Shown here: positions 1 through 61,721 of the stretch, in pieces
Numbering within the stretch: the stretch's first letter is position 1
How the letters are laid out: the number at the start of each line of letters is the position of its first letter
Source of the DNA: Pseudorasbora parva
Taxonomy: Eukaryota; Chordata; Actinopteri; Cypriniformes; Gobionidae
Assembly: GCF_024679245.1 (NCBI RefSeq)
Contig: NC_090187.1
Coordinates: forward strand, 24,962,495 to 25,026,494
Reading direction: 5' to 3'
Length of the DNA: 64,000 nt
Translations under genes and position numbers: made by a program
Notes under the pieces: model-generated
Told to the model about the DNA's origin: nothing
The model's input: the letters and a program-made list of their open reading frames with translations, nothing else
Databases searched by the model: none

Positions 1-386
1 ACGGGTCACATTTGTCACATCTTTTACTAACGTGATGTGTAAAAAAGAGCATAGTTCCATTAATTTCTCTCTTGACAGTGTGCATAATTTTTCTCCTATC
101 TCCTCCTGCAGACTCTGAAGTGCATCCATTCTTTTTCTTTCTCTGCAGTGTTTTTCAGTGTTTGGAGTGACAGTTACCTCACTGATCTGGGTCCCGTCGC
201 TTCTGTAATCACTGTACCTTAAGCGCACGCACCACTTAACAAGCCTGGTCTCTCAACTTCACTCAGCTGCCTCACTGCTGTACATCTGGGTAAGTAGAGA
301 TGAATATGATTGGGTGGTCCTCGCTGATGTAAGAGTCAGATCACCCAACAATCATCCCAGCGGTGCCTCCAAATTTATGTAGCACT

Positions 387-459
387 CCTGTAAGGGAGTA
401 CATTTGTAAATAACAAATCAGACGCGATGCTTCTCATTCATATTTTTACTGAGAATGAA
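387..459 (+). repeat. 73-bp direct repeat, copy 1
   Basis: By eye it is identical to 909-981 over 73 bases, from CCTGTAAGGGAG to GAGAATGAA. The flanks on both sides differ between the copies, so this is a bounded duplication of about 522 bp offset. Confidence 0.85.
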
Positions 460-908
460 TTTGTGGCAATAAATGAACAATTATTACACACAACAATGTA
501 TGAACTGTCTTATTCATATAATTGTATACAGAATAAATGCATGAGCTCTCCTGGTGTACTTCCCCTTTAAATGTGCATCTCAAATTCACCGTGAATGAGT
601 ATACACTCAAAGTAGTGCAAATCCACACTAAACATCCACACTCTTTATATTTACAAGCCCACATCTCATACAAAACACACACAATACAAATCATACAGTT
701 TATAGAACAACTCAACCGCATACATTTAATCGTCCTCTAGACACACATGATTTGCGCGCGAACCGCATGCTCCACAGCCGATAACTCTACAGCTTTACGT
801 TGTACTCGGCCCGTATCACACTCCAAGTAATAATAAAACACAATACTCTTAGAAAATACATCTAGAAACACTAATAATTCACATGTGTGCAAATGTACGC
901 TTCATATA

Positions 909-981
909 CCTGTAAGGGAGTACATTTGTAAATAACAAATCAGACGCGATGCTTCTCATTCATATTTTTACTGAGAATGAA
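909..981 (+). repeat. 73-bp direct repeat, copy 2
   Basis: Second exact copy of 387-459. After the repeat the first copy runs into TTTGTGG and this one into GCGTCTCGCG. Confidence 0.85.
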
Positions 982-1431
982 GCGTCTCGCGAGAACTCCC
1001 CAGCTATGAGCAAACGCACGCACACAAACACGACCAATCAGATGCACCCATCCCAAATGTATTAACAGTTAATTTTAAACCTCATACTAATTTACTAAAC
1101 GTGTTAATTAATGCAAAACATAACATTTCAACGTCCTTACTAACATTAATATTTAATAATTATTTAAACTGATTACTTCATTAAACCTTATGTAAACACA
1201 TACAGTACATCTAATTCAGCATATTACAATCGCGCGTTAAATATCGGACACACTAGCACTCGCTGGGCAGGAGGAGATTTATGCGATGGTCTGGGAAGAG
1301 TCTGGGGGTTTGTTTGGTAATATTTTGAATTAATATTAATAAAAAAGTAGCAGTGTAATAAAACCGGAAAAATCACTCATTTTGGCGCCCCTAGCATTTG
1401 CCTATTTCGCCTATGCCACGGGCCGGCCCTG

Positions 1432-2099
1432 CCCAGCTAACAGGGAACGTTCTCAGAACGTTGGCTAACGTTCTCTGAAAGTTCTCTCAACGTTATCAAA
1501 AAACGTTCTCGCAGTAACGTTATTAGAACGTTGTGCCAACGTTATTTGCTATAGAGAAACGTTCTAAAAACGTTAGCTATAAAACGTTATTCTTACATTG
1601 TTAGTGGAACGTTTTAAAAACGTTACTACATTAAAAAAGTATTAGTCATTACAAATTAGTCATACAGCTTTTTTCTCAAACTTCAGATACATAATTTGTA
1701 TATCCAGAGATAACTTAATGACACTTAAATGCTATTTTCGTGTATATATTATTTTTTTTACAATCAGAAGAAAAATCTAGTAAACTAATTATGTACTAAA
1801 TATAAATGTAATATAAATATAAAAGTCAATTATAAAAGTGGTTTTAGCTTTTTTTAAGAAAGAATAAGATGTCAATAAACAAAAGCAAGTACAGTAAAGC
1901 AGAAAACAGGAATATTTTATTTGATCATACTCCACACCCTTATAAGAACGTTATTTAACGTTCTTAGAACCTAATGAGAACGTTAATACAACGTTCCACA
2001 AACTGGAGATTTCAACGTTCCTAGAACATTCAAAAACGTTTTTAGAACTTAATGGGAACGTTAGGGAAACGTTCTTATAACCTAAAATTGTTAGCTGGG
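1432..2099. mobile_element. TIR element with subterminal AACGTT palindrome arrays
   Basis: The element is bounded by inverted ends CCCAGCTAACA and TGTTAGCTGGG. It is about 668 bp long with no coding capacity. I count 13 copies of the self-complementary hexamer AACGTT in the left 190 bases and 8 in the right 130, while the middle is AT-rich and lacks them. Dense subterminal repeats of this sort are typical transposase-binding arrays of non-autonomous DNA transposons. The superfamily is not assigned and no clear target duplication was found. Confidence 0.75.
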
Positions 2100-2984
2100 T
2101 GGTTTGGGTTGCTAGGGTGCTCAACAATGGTTCTGTGGTTCTATTTTTTTACGGTCTATGGGCATGGCTAGGAAGTGTTGAAAGTGATTGGTGATTGGCT
2201 GCTTGCTGTCCTGAGTCAAACAAGCCCACCCTCACGTTTCTATGAAACTTCTATCCAAAGATATCAGATACACTGTAAATTTTTTTCCTGTAAAATAACA
2301 GTAAAGAGCTGGCAGCAGAGACGCCAGCAGTATACCGGTATTTTTGTGGTATTCATACACAAGTTTTACCGAATGACCTGACATTTCGGGACATGCGTAT
2401 AAGCAAGTGAAAACATGAATTTTTCAAATAGTTTATAGAAAGGTGTCAGGTGTCTGAATAATGTCACATTATGTCACATGATATTGACTGCATGATGTGT
2501 GTGACACCAAAATGGTGTCTTTATATTGGTTACTCTGAATTACATCAATAAAATTCATTTTTTCGGACATTCTTTCTCTTAACAAAGCAACGACGTCTAC
2601 ACAAACATTGCACGAACATTTAAATACACTCCAGGGTTTCGAACATAGGGTTTCGAATGATAGAAAGCCATATGCTTATCGCTGAAATAACCCTTTAACG
2701 AGTGTTTTTTTTTTTTTTTTTTTACTTAAATGATTTTAGCAAATGGCTGCAATAGTAGGCTATAACAAAGTTTTATTTATTTATTTTTTACACTGGCTTT
2801 TGATGCAATGGGATTACTTTAATACTGAATTTTAATCCTCGACAATTGGGAAAGGTTCAATGATTATTTTTGCAATTATTTTATAGTGTGAATGTCTAGG
2901 ACACTGTATGATGGGAAAAAAAACTGAAGATGAAAGTCAAAAATATAAATAAATAAAAAAACAGCACACATCAGACCGAATGGC
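2100..2984. other. Intergenic DNA upstream of c2cd5
   Basis: No gene is seen. A T-run followed by ACGGTCTATGG at about 2144-2161 matches the edge of a repeat that recurs at about 58570-58588 and, in variant form, at 13893. The rest is AT-rich with a poly(T) tract near 2706. Confidence 0.5.
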
Positions 2985-3285
2985 GTTAATGTCCGTGACC
3001 CGGATGTGCTCTGCCGTGCCCGCCCCTCCCACCTGCGTGTGCGTGAGCGATGCGCCTGATTCTGCGCAAGCCGTTGCTGTTGCATTGCATCTGACAGACG
3101 ATTTTATTTTTGAAATTAGCCGTATAAACAACATCTACATTTTGATATGATTGTGACCAAAATGCTTCACAGAATCGACGCTGCACCTTCCTGAGACCTA
3201 ATCATGATACAAGAAGCGTTTCAATCGGCGCGAGGATCGAGGGAGAGACTTTAATGTCAGATTGATCCGCTAAGGTGAAACTCTG
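2985..3285 (+). promoter_or_regulatory. c2cd5: c2cd5 promoter / CpG-rich first-exon region
   Basis: This is a locally GC- and CpG-rich patch (CCCGGATGTG, GCCCGCCCCTCCCACC, CGGCGCGAGGATCGAGGGAG) in AT-rich surroundings, about 0.7-1.0 kb before the initiator codon. It ends in a good splice donor, CTCTG|GTAAGC at 3285/3286, so the last part is probably a non-coding exon 1. No TATA box is apparent, which fits a housekeeping promoter. The exact start site cannot be fixed from sequence. Confidence 0.5.
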
Positions 3286-3698
3286 GTAAGCTGACAGGAT
3301 CAAAAACGCTCAAATCTACCTCAGTAGGGTATTCACAGATCATTATAGAAGCATGCGTGTGTGTCTAATATAGTACTGCTGGGATATATTGACAATGTGA
3401 GGGGAGCTAAACTGTTTACTGTCGGAACCATACAGAGCTATTCATATTAATTGTTTAAAAATGATTAGCGGTTTATGTATAACATGCTTTCGGGTTATTA
3501 TTTTACGTTTAATGATTTTGTTTAAAAAAAATTAAGAATGTGCATGAGACTGAGACTAGTCTGCTAACTGTGATGTGAACCCCTAATGATTAACTTGTAT
3601 AATTATTTTCTCACAATCTATATAACGTTACATAATCTTTACTTTTGATGACTAACGTTACTATTACCTCGTTTTTACACGAAGAAGGTGCCTGTTTT

Positions 3699-3838
3699 GC
3701 ATGGAACATGATCTTTACTTTATCCTAATGAATTTTGGCATAAAAGAAAAAAAGATAATTTTGACAATACAAATTGTGTACAATGTATTTTTGTAGGCTA
3801 TTGCCACAAATATACCCTTGCGACTTATTGCGACTTGC
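3699..3838 (+). repeat. Fragment of the TGACTCTGGACCACAAAACC MITE family
   Basis: The stretches GGAACATGATCTTTACTT, TCCTAATGAATTTTGGCATAAA and GGCTATTGCCACAAATATACCC match the 3' half of the intact element at 51382-51742. An extra stretch of about 58 bp separates two of the blocks. The fragment lies in the last part of intron 1. Confidence 0.65.
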
Positions 3839-4010
3839 CCCTTCTGTCGGTCCTCTAATCTGTCTAAAGCATCTGTTGTGGTCACCTGTTCTAATTATGG
3901 ATGTGGGACAGGATGCTTAGGATCAGTTTTTTGTTTTGTTTAACCATAATCCAGTGTGCAAACAGAATATTTGTGTTTATGTGTGTTTAAATAAAAAGAT
4001 TAAAGGAAAA

Positions 4011-55367
<51,357 letters not shown>

Positions 55368-56215
55368 ACCCACACACACTGACAAACTCAAGTAAATGGG
55401 TCTTAACATGAACCATGCCATTTGAAGCGATGTCACGCTACAACTAGGAACCAAATCTCCAACAAGAAGTTAATATCTAGACACGCATAACATGACCTGA
55501 TTAGTTAGTTCTCCAATGTGTTATATTTTAGCCCTTGTAAATGGCCAATATTTTGTTTTATTTCGGAATATTTTTTTAAAATCCCTCCATCGGAAGCCTT
55601 TCAGAAAGGTTATCTGCCATGCTTCTGTGTTGCCCATTGTTGTTCACATTCTATTTTGTCCAAATGTGGCGAAGGCAGCTACAAAATTGAAAAGGTCTAT
55701 AAAATGCGTGAGTGTGTAAACGTGTCAACCACTCTAAATGGCCATGTTTTATATTTAAATAAAGGAATAAACTACTGATGCACTCACACCGACATGCAGT
55801 TCAGGATTTTAAATACTGGTTTCAAATTAGGCACTTCCTGTCATGTCCTACTGATCTCTTTTAAATCATGTCAAATGCTGGAAACGTTTGTTTTCTTTCA
55901 TGTGCCACAATGTATGCTTTTTTTTTCTTTTTTTTTAAACAAAATGTTTGGATCGGACTTCTGTGAGGCCGTTCCAGTTCTCTTGCATGTGCAATGCCAG
56001 TTAATCATTAAGACAGAGATATTTCAGGGCAGAAGCGTGCTCACCATGGACTGACACTTGAATGTACAGATGACTGGTCTGGATATGACGTGGGCTGCTC
56101 TGCTCCTGTGTTGACTGACTTTTATTGCTATTATTTTGTATATGTGTTTGCCTGAGGACAAATCAAAATTGTACATTAAGATATAATTGAATAAAACTAT
56201 TATGGCTCTGGTGTG
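55368..56215 (+). other. c2cd5: c2cd5 3' UTR (approximate end)
   Basis: Runs from the stop codon to just past AATAAA at 56190-56195. An earlier AATAAA at about 55759 could be an upstream alternative site. Confidence 0.65.
56190..56195 (+). terminator. c2cd5: c2cd5 polyadenylation signal
   Basis: Canonical AATAAA in TTGAATAAAACTA, followed within 25 bases by the T/G-rich GGTGTGTTTAG. Confidence 0.7.
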
Positions 56216-58559
56216 TTTAGTCCTTGTTAAGTTCTTCCCTGTTGTTTAATGAGTTAGATGTCAGACTGTTCTTTTGAAAATAGAGCAATATATTGAGAAA
56301 AATCATGGGATGTTGTGCTGTGAAATCAGATTGTTCCAGAACATCAAACTACAAGCAACAGGATGTGTATGGTCAAGGAAATATATGGAAATTAGTGATT
56401 ATAATTTATTTTGCTATTTTAAAATCTATTTTATTTTTTAATCTATCCATTTTCACATTTTTTGATCCAGGTCTTTTTATAGAATCAGGTGAACCGGTTC
56501 GCAAATCAGCCTGATTGATTCAGATGTCTATCCTAAAAAAAAAAGTATATCTTTATCTGCTAATAATACCAAATGACTAAAAAAAACATGATGACAAGCA
56601 AAGGCAAAAAGACACAATGGTTATTCTAATCTGAATCGCTAGTTGTCGCCAGGCATTAAATGTTAGTTGGAAGTGGCTGCACCCTAACTAGGCGTTTGCA
56701 CATCAATATGTCAGTATTCAGAATATAGTCTCCAAAGTTCTAAAAAATAAAACAAATCTGTGACCATGAATTAAACCCAAATTGCAAACCAACTTATAGA
56801 CAAGAAGAGAATAAAAATTAGATAAGGTGACCGGAAGTTTATTAGGAATATAATTTGATTTTATAACAACAGATAGGCCTCCAAAAGCATCTCTTCTGCT
56901 ATTAGAAATCACTGATTTCCTTAATCCGTAAAATGGAAAAATCTAGCTTTTGTCTAGCTGCTAAATTATTTGTCAAATAAATAGCCATATTACCCAAATA
57001 TTTTAAAGTGTCTGTGACTGGAATACCTTCGATCAGGCACTTGCACAGAGACAAGAAGTGGTGCTCAAGCCCTTTTGGCCTTTTTTTTTTTTTTTTTTTT
57101 AACTTTTTTTGTTTGTTTGTTTTTGTTTAAGTTTGGCCCATGGCATAAATTCTCAACATGTGTCGATAATTTATTATTAAAGGGTTAGTTCACCCAAAAA
57201 TGACAATTTGATGTTGATCTGCTTACCCCCTGAGCATCAAAGATGTAGGTGTGTTTATTTCTGCATTATACGAGCAACGGTTGTAGTTAAACATCTTAAT
57301 TTGTCTTATACTGAAGAAACAAACACACCTACATCTTGGATGCCCAGGGGGTAAGCAGATAAACATCAAATTTTAATTTTGGGGTGAACTATCCCTTTAA
57401 TAATTCTGAGACCGCTCGAGCCCCTCCCACTCTCCGATACAATCACAGCGCACAGCTGACGTCAGTTCCACAAGTTTTGGCCTTCCGTATGTAGCACAAG
57501 GGGGTAATCTAGCGCTCGGAAAGCGTTCCACCCCTAGGGGCTGCCATTGCTAACCAAGCCATCACCTGCTGTTAGCATCCCATTGACTCCCATTCATTTT
57601 TGAGTCACTTTGACAGTGAATAACTTTACATCTGAGACGTTTAAAGACTCCATTTGTCCATTGTTTATTTCTAAAGAAACACGACAATGTATAAAAGGCT
57701 CCATTACCTTGTATCTTACACTATCGCCCCACAGAAGCTGTTTTTGTAAAAATAGGCTAACGATTGCGTCATAACCAACGCGACCCTGTCGCACAGTTGA
57801 GAAATTACCGTATAGACCGGAGGAGACGCTCGCAGGCAATCTTTTACTGTCTCTGAGGCAGTCGGGGGGACGTGGAGACATGTCCTGGAGACTAGTCTGA
57901 TAAAGTCAAGGGAGAAGAATGGGGAGAAGCCCATAGTGAGCCAAAAGCAACGGGAGAAAATATTTAAACAACGTGATTCAGATTTCGCTTTCCACATCTA
58001 CTAGAAGACTCACAGCTGTCAGACAGGAGGCTCACGTCACATCTACGTCGTCAAGCTCAGTCTGAGCCTGCGCAGTTCGCTCAGCCATCAGGAAGTGAGT
58101 GCCCCTAGGTTGACTTCATTATTTCGCCGTAGACGTCAATGGGGTCGCTGTGTCCATTTCTTTTACTGTCTATGATGTAGCATCCACGTCTTTCGGACCG
58201 GCCTTCATTGGTCAGGGAACGATTGTGTTTGCCCTAAACGTCACTGTTTGACCGCTGTAAAATTAAAACACTATTAAAACAGTGTTCGCCGCTAGAGATC
58301 GCTTTTTCAAAACAATAACAAGGGCACAGCTTGATGAGGCCGTGAATGCCTCATTGGCCTATTTGAGCAATATGTATTTTATTTTTGTTCACGCAGAGAT
58401 CATTAATTGGCCAGTCATGTAACGTAAACTTACTATCGTACAGCAGTCAGCCAATCAAATTGACTTCCCCGAGCATGGCGTAGTTAATATTAATAAGGCA
58501 ATTCTTCGCCATAGTAGACAGCCAGCGCTCGTGGCCCGTCCTCTATGCGCGTCCTCCCT
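56216..58559. other. Spacer between c2cd5 and lmf2
   Basis: No gene recognised. Contains the hairpin MITE at 57177-57400. About 57530-58180 is a repeat-like block ending TGTCCATTTCTTTTACTGTC, where GACGTCAATGGGGTCGCTG resembles the repeat inside 13893-14370. Confidence 0.6.
57177..57400. mobile_element. Short TTAA-type hairpin MITE
   Basis: 224 bp, TTAAAGGGTTAGTTCACCC ... GGTGAACTATCCCTTTAA. Arms of about 85 bp (ATCTGCTTACCCCCTGAGCA, AGATGTAGGTGTGTTT and partners) pair almost fully around a loop of about 55 bases. Confidence 0.9.
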
Positions 58560-58714
58560 GTTCCTTTTTTTTTTTTTTACGGTCTATGGTTCGTGCACGT
58601 CAGACGTGTCGCTCAGCCAGTACCCTGCATTCAAACCTCCCTGATCTCCATCTTGAGGGGAATCCTACCCCATCTGTTTCCTTTAGGATTTTATTATAAA
58701 AAAGAAAATTAAAA
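58560..58714 (+). promoter_or_regulatory. lmf2: lmf2 5' UTR / promoter-proximal region
   Basis: About 155 bases before the start codon. They hold a T-run with ACGGTCTATGG (a repeat edge) and a CpG-bearing stretch, GTGCACGTCAGACGTGTCGC. The start site is not determinable. Confidence 0.4.
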
Positions 58715-58808
58715 ATGGGAGACATAAGGCTGCCGAGGCACATGTTCTTGTGGTGCATTTCTGCTATTTATATGTTTGCCTTTGCATCTCTTTACGTGCA
58801 GATTCCAG
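58715..58808 (+). CDS. lmf2: lmf2 exon 1, coding part
   Basis: [20 protein letters not shown] then [11 protein letters not shown]; donor CCAG|GTGAGT, phase 1. Confidence 0.94.
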
Positions 58809-59273
58809 GTGAGTTTGTGAAGATTTTTAGTTTAACTTGCATGCAATGAACTAAGAATTTGTTTGTGACGCACGCAATAAAAGTCTTTTAGGCATACATT
58901 TTTAATGAACATACTCATCTCTTAAAACATTAGGTTATAGTTTGTTCAAATCTTCAGTTTTTTGCTTTGTTTTGTAGGAATACAGTACTAGAGATAATAT
59001 TTTAAAGGGCGCTTGTTAATGTTACATGATTCTGGTCGAACTGTTTGTGCAAAACATTTTAGATCAGCATGTAGATGCTTGTTCTGAGACATCTAGAGTC
59101 AACTGTAAGAAGTCTGAGGAAATGCATTGCACAACATTTTTGTGTCTTTTTAACAAACTTTTTGATAGACAAATATATATATACACATACATACATACCG
59201 GTATGTATGTATGTATATATATATATATGTATGTATGTGTGTATGTATATGTATGTATGTATGTGTATATATG

Positions 59274-59339
<66 letters not shown>

Positions 59340-60004
59340 TCAGTATCTATGGGGTTCAAAAATTTGAGACCATATTGAAAATCTGAGATTCCAAATTTTT
59401 GCATTCTGGAATAAAAAACTAAAAGTAACTTAATGACATCCACATTTTAGAGTATGCAGAAATGTGTTGCATTGACCATGTGAACGCTCTTTTTTTCTTT
59501 AGGTCTGTATGGAAACGAGGGTTTGCTGCCGGCACGGTGGCAGCTGCGAGTGTCTGGTAAGAGTTTTGTGGAGCAACTGAAGTATTCTCCCACCCTGCTG
59601 TGGTTTGGTCCTCGTTTGGGTTTGGACACACAGCAGTGCATGGAGCTTCTCAGTCTGACCGGTGCTCTGCTCAGTTTAATGACTCTGGCTTTACCGCCGC
59701 TAAGAGATTGCAGAGTTTTCCTGGTGCTCTGGATACTCTATCTATCTCTCTACCAGGTACAAACTTCATCACATGTGGATGCTAATAGTGATTGACCAAT
59801 ATGGGTTTTTCAGTAGCTGATGTGAAGTTTAGAGAACAGAATGATATATATATACAAAAAGTTTGTTAAATAGACACAAAAATGTTGTGCAATGCATTTC
59901 CCCTTGAGTGAAAGTATCAGACTTCTTACAGTTGACTCTAGATGTCTCAGAACAAGCATCTACATATATAAAAATAATACATTTTAATTATTACAATTTA
60001 TTTA

Positions 60005-60072
<68 letters not shown>

Positions 60073-61721
60073 CAGTAAATAAATTGTAATAATTAAAATG
60101 TATTATTTTTATATTTTACACAGAAATTAGTATCTATTGCTATCTAAAAGCTTGTAGCAGTATGATTTTGGATTTTAAACAAGAAGTAATAAACGCTTCC
60201 TTTACAAATGCAACCATACACTGTTATCGGATTATGCTGATAATCAATATAATGGCAAAATATTGGCCAATACATTTTTGCCTTACTAATGTACTACTTA
60301 TGCTTTCACCTTGATATAGCGATAGCCAATTAACAGGAATGGAAAATTCAAAAATTTGTCAAAAGTTTTCTAATTAGTCAAAAGTAAAATAAAAAAATAT
60401 TTTTAATGTTTTTGAAAGAAGTCTCTTATACTCATCAAGCCTTCATTTATTTGATCAAAAATACAGAAAAACTGTATCACAGTTTATTTATTTATTTTAT
60501 TTTTTATTTATTCATTTATTCCAGGCAGTGGCACAAAAAGTACAAGGTAGACAAATATAGTTAAGTCATATAGTGCAAGAAAAACAAAACAAAAAACAGA
60601 ATATACAGTTTTCAAATATGACGATCGAATTCTGCCTGAAAGGGAGTGGGAAGAAGACAATTTATTTAATTCCACCCCAGTTCTAAATTTAGTGATTAAT
60701 AATTAAGCTTCATTGTTATTTCTCTCACAGATTATTTACAAATGTTATATCATGGTGGCTATTAAAAAAAACTAATTAAGAATTATTTCTGAAGGATCAT
60801 GTGACACTGAAGACTTTAGTAATATAATGCTAAAAATTCACACAATTATATTTTAAAGCAGCTGTTTCAGGTGTGTTTGATTGTGGTTGGAGGAGCTAAA
60901 CTCTGCTGGACAGTGGCCCTCCAGGACCGAGATTGGGGACCCCTGTTTAAAAAAAAAAAGTTTTTTTTTTACAATATTACCATTTTTTTCTGTATTTTTT
61001 ATTAAATAAATGCAGGCTTGATGAGCATAAGAGCCTTCTTTCAAAAACTTCTTTTTTTCAAAAAAAAGTTTTGAAACCTTTGACCGCTACTGTACAAATA
61101 CATGTATATCCTATAAATGTGTTGACTACAACTTATCCCAAATACTACTTCTTAAGGGTAAAAATAATTACATTTAAAAGGTAATGTATAAAATACTGAA
61201 ATGTTCTTATTGTTTCTAGGTGGGCCAGGTATTCTTATACTTTCAGTGGTAAGTTTGAGGCTTTCTGTCAGTGTGTGTTGCTTGTACACCACTTGATGTT
61301 CTATTGATTCACAAATGTTCTTGTTCCCTAAATTGTATTCATTTTATAACTTGTATATAACAAAGTCTTTGGCTTTGTTTAACTGGACAACCTTGAAGTC
61401 TTGACCTTATCAGATACTTGAATGTTACTGTAGTCACACGTCTGTGTTGATCTGTGAAATGTCCTCAGCAGCACATCAGAATTTGGATATGTGTCAAACA
61501 TGTCTTTTTCCATTCTTATCTTGTTCTCAGGGATAACCTCTTATTGGAGACGGGCTTCTTGGCCATTCTCATTGCTCCCATGAAAATGCCCTGGTCTTCA
61601 AAGGTGTGCCTCCATGATAATGTGACTTTCTGGCTGGTGCGCTGGCTGTTGTTTCGGCTGATGTTTGCATCAGGTGTTGTGAAACTGACCAGCCGGTGCC
61701 CCACCTGGTGGGGCCTGACAG
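58715..61721 (+). CDS. lmf2: Lipase maturation factor 2, 5' part (truncated by window end)
   Basis: LMF2 is a multi-pass ER membrane protein of the lipase maturation factor family. Its paralogue LMF1 is needed for folding and dimer assembly of lipoprotein lipase, while the role of LMF2 is less clear. Coding exons are 58715-58808, 59503-59756, 61220-61248 and 61531-61721, with phases 1, 0, 2 and 1 that close correctly, giving 189 codons of a protein usually near 700 aa. Visible family segments are [15 protein letters not shown] (first membrane span and lumenal loop), [64 protein letters not shown] and [12 protein letters not shown]. The start follows the family N-terminus ([11 protein letters not shown]). 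Remaining exons lie past 64000. It is on the same strand as c2cd5, starting about 3.3 kb after that gene's stop. Confidence 0.95.
59069..59164 (+). repeat. Left arm of inverted repeat flanking lmf2 exon 2
   Basis: 96 bp (ATGTAGATGCTTGTTCTGAG ... TAACAAACTTTTTG), the reverse complement of 59855-59965 apart from a 15-nt gap and about one substitution by eye. Confidence 0.9.
59170..59332. repeat. (GTAT)n / (AT)n compound microsatellite
   Basis: Mixed TATG, GTAT and TA units, ending in about 26 AT units, directly next to the left inverted-repeat arm. Confidence 0.95.
59503..59756 (+). CDS. lmf2: lmf2 exon 2
   Basis: [19 protein letters not shown] through [20 protein letters not shown] and [15 protein letters not shown]. 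Acceptor TTCTTTAG, donor CAG|GTACAA, 254 nt, phase 1 to 0. Confidence 0.96.
59855..59965 (-). repeat. Right arm of inverted repeat flanking lmf2 exon 2
   Basis: 111 bp, partner of 59069-59164. Also lies beside an AT tract and directly precedes the palindrome at 59969-60111. Confidence 0.9.
59969..60111. repeat. Perfect 39-bp inverted repeat around an (AT)n centre
   Basis: 59969-60007 and 60073-60111 are exact reverse complements (TAAAAATAATACATTTTAAT...). The 65-base centre is almost all AT repeats and is self-complementary, so nearly the whole 143 bp can extrude as one cruciform. Confidence 0.92.
60405..61095. mobile_element. ACTACC-ended MITE copy, interrupted
   Basis: Blocks TTGATCAAAAATACAG, TTTCTGAAGGATCATGTGAC and GAGCATAAGAGCCTTCTTTC match 13481-14821. 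It is interrupted at about 60480-60740 and by a short hAT MITE arm at about 60857-60945 (related to 33478-33672). Confidence 0.6.
61220..61248 (+). CDS. lmf2: lmf2 exon 3 (micro-exon)
   Basis: 29 nt encoding VGQVFLYFQ plus part of Trp, an invariant family segment. Acceptor TTTCTAG, donor GTG|GTAAGT, phase 0 to 2. Confidence 0.94.
61531..61721 (+). CDS. lmf2: lmf2 exon 4
   Basis: [20 protein letters not shown] through [20 protein letters not shown]. Acceptor TTCTCAG, donor ACAG|GTGAGG, phase 2 to 1. The next exon is not in the window. Confidence 0.95.

Larger units (their letters stand above)
1..1431. repeat. Repeat-rich upstream DNA ending in a hAT-like terminus
   Basis: No gene is recognised here. 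The right edge (about 1382-1431) reads GGCGCCCCTAGCATTTG followed by a GGCCGGCCCTG end. This looks like the terminus of a hAT-type element common in cyprinids, although its left end was not found. The stretch also carries a 73-bp exact direct repeat (387-459 and 909-981). An exon-like CTG followed by GTAAGTAG at about 289 has no supporting reading frame. Confidence 0.45.

Noticed and set aside
56293..56514. Small open frame MRKIMGCCAVKSDCSRTSNY after c2cd5
   Set aside because: No homology recognised, downstream of the poly(A) signal, AT-rich; likely chance.
59550..59557. GTGTCTG|GTAAGAG donor-like site inside lmf2 exon 2
   Set aside because: The frame stays open and family-like on both sides ([10 protein letters not shown]), so it is taken as coding, not a splice site.
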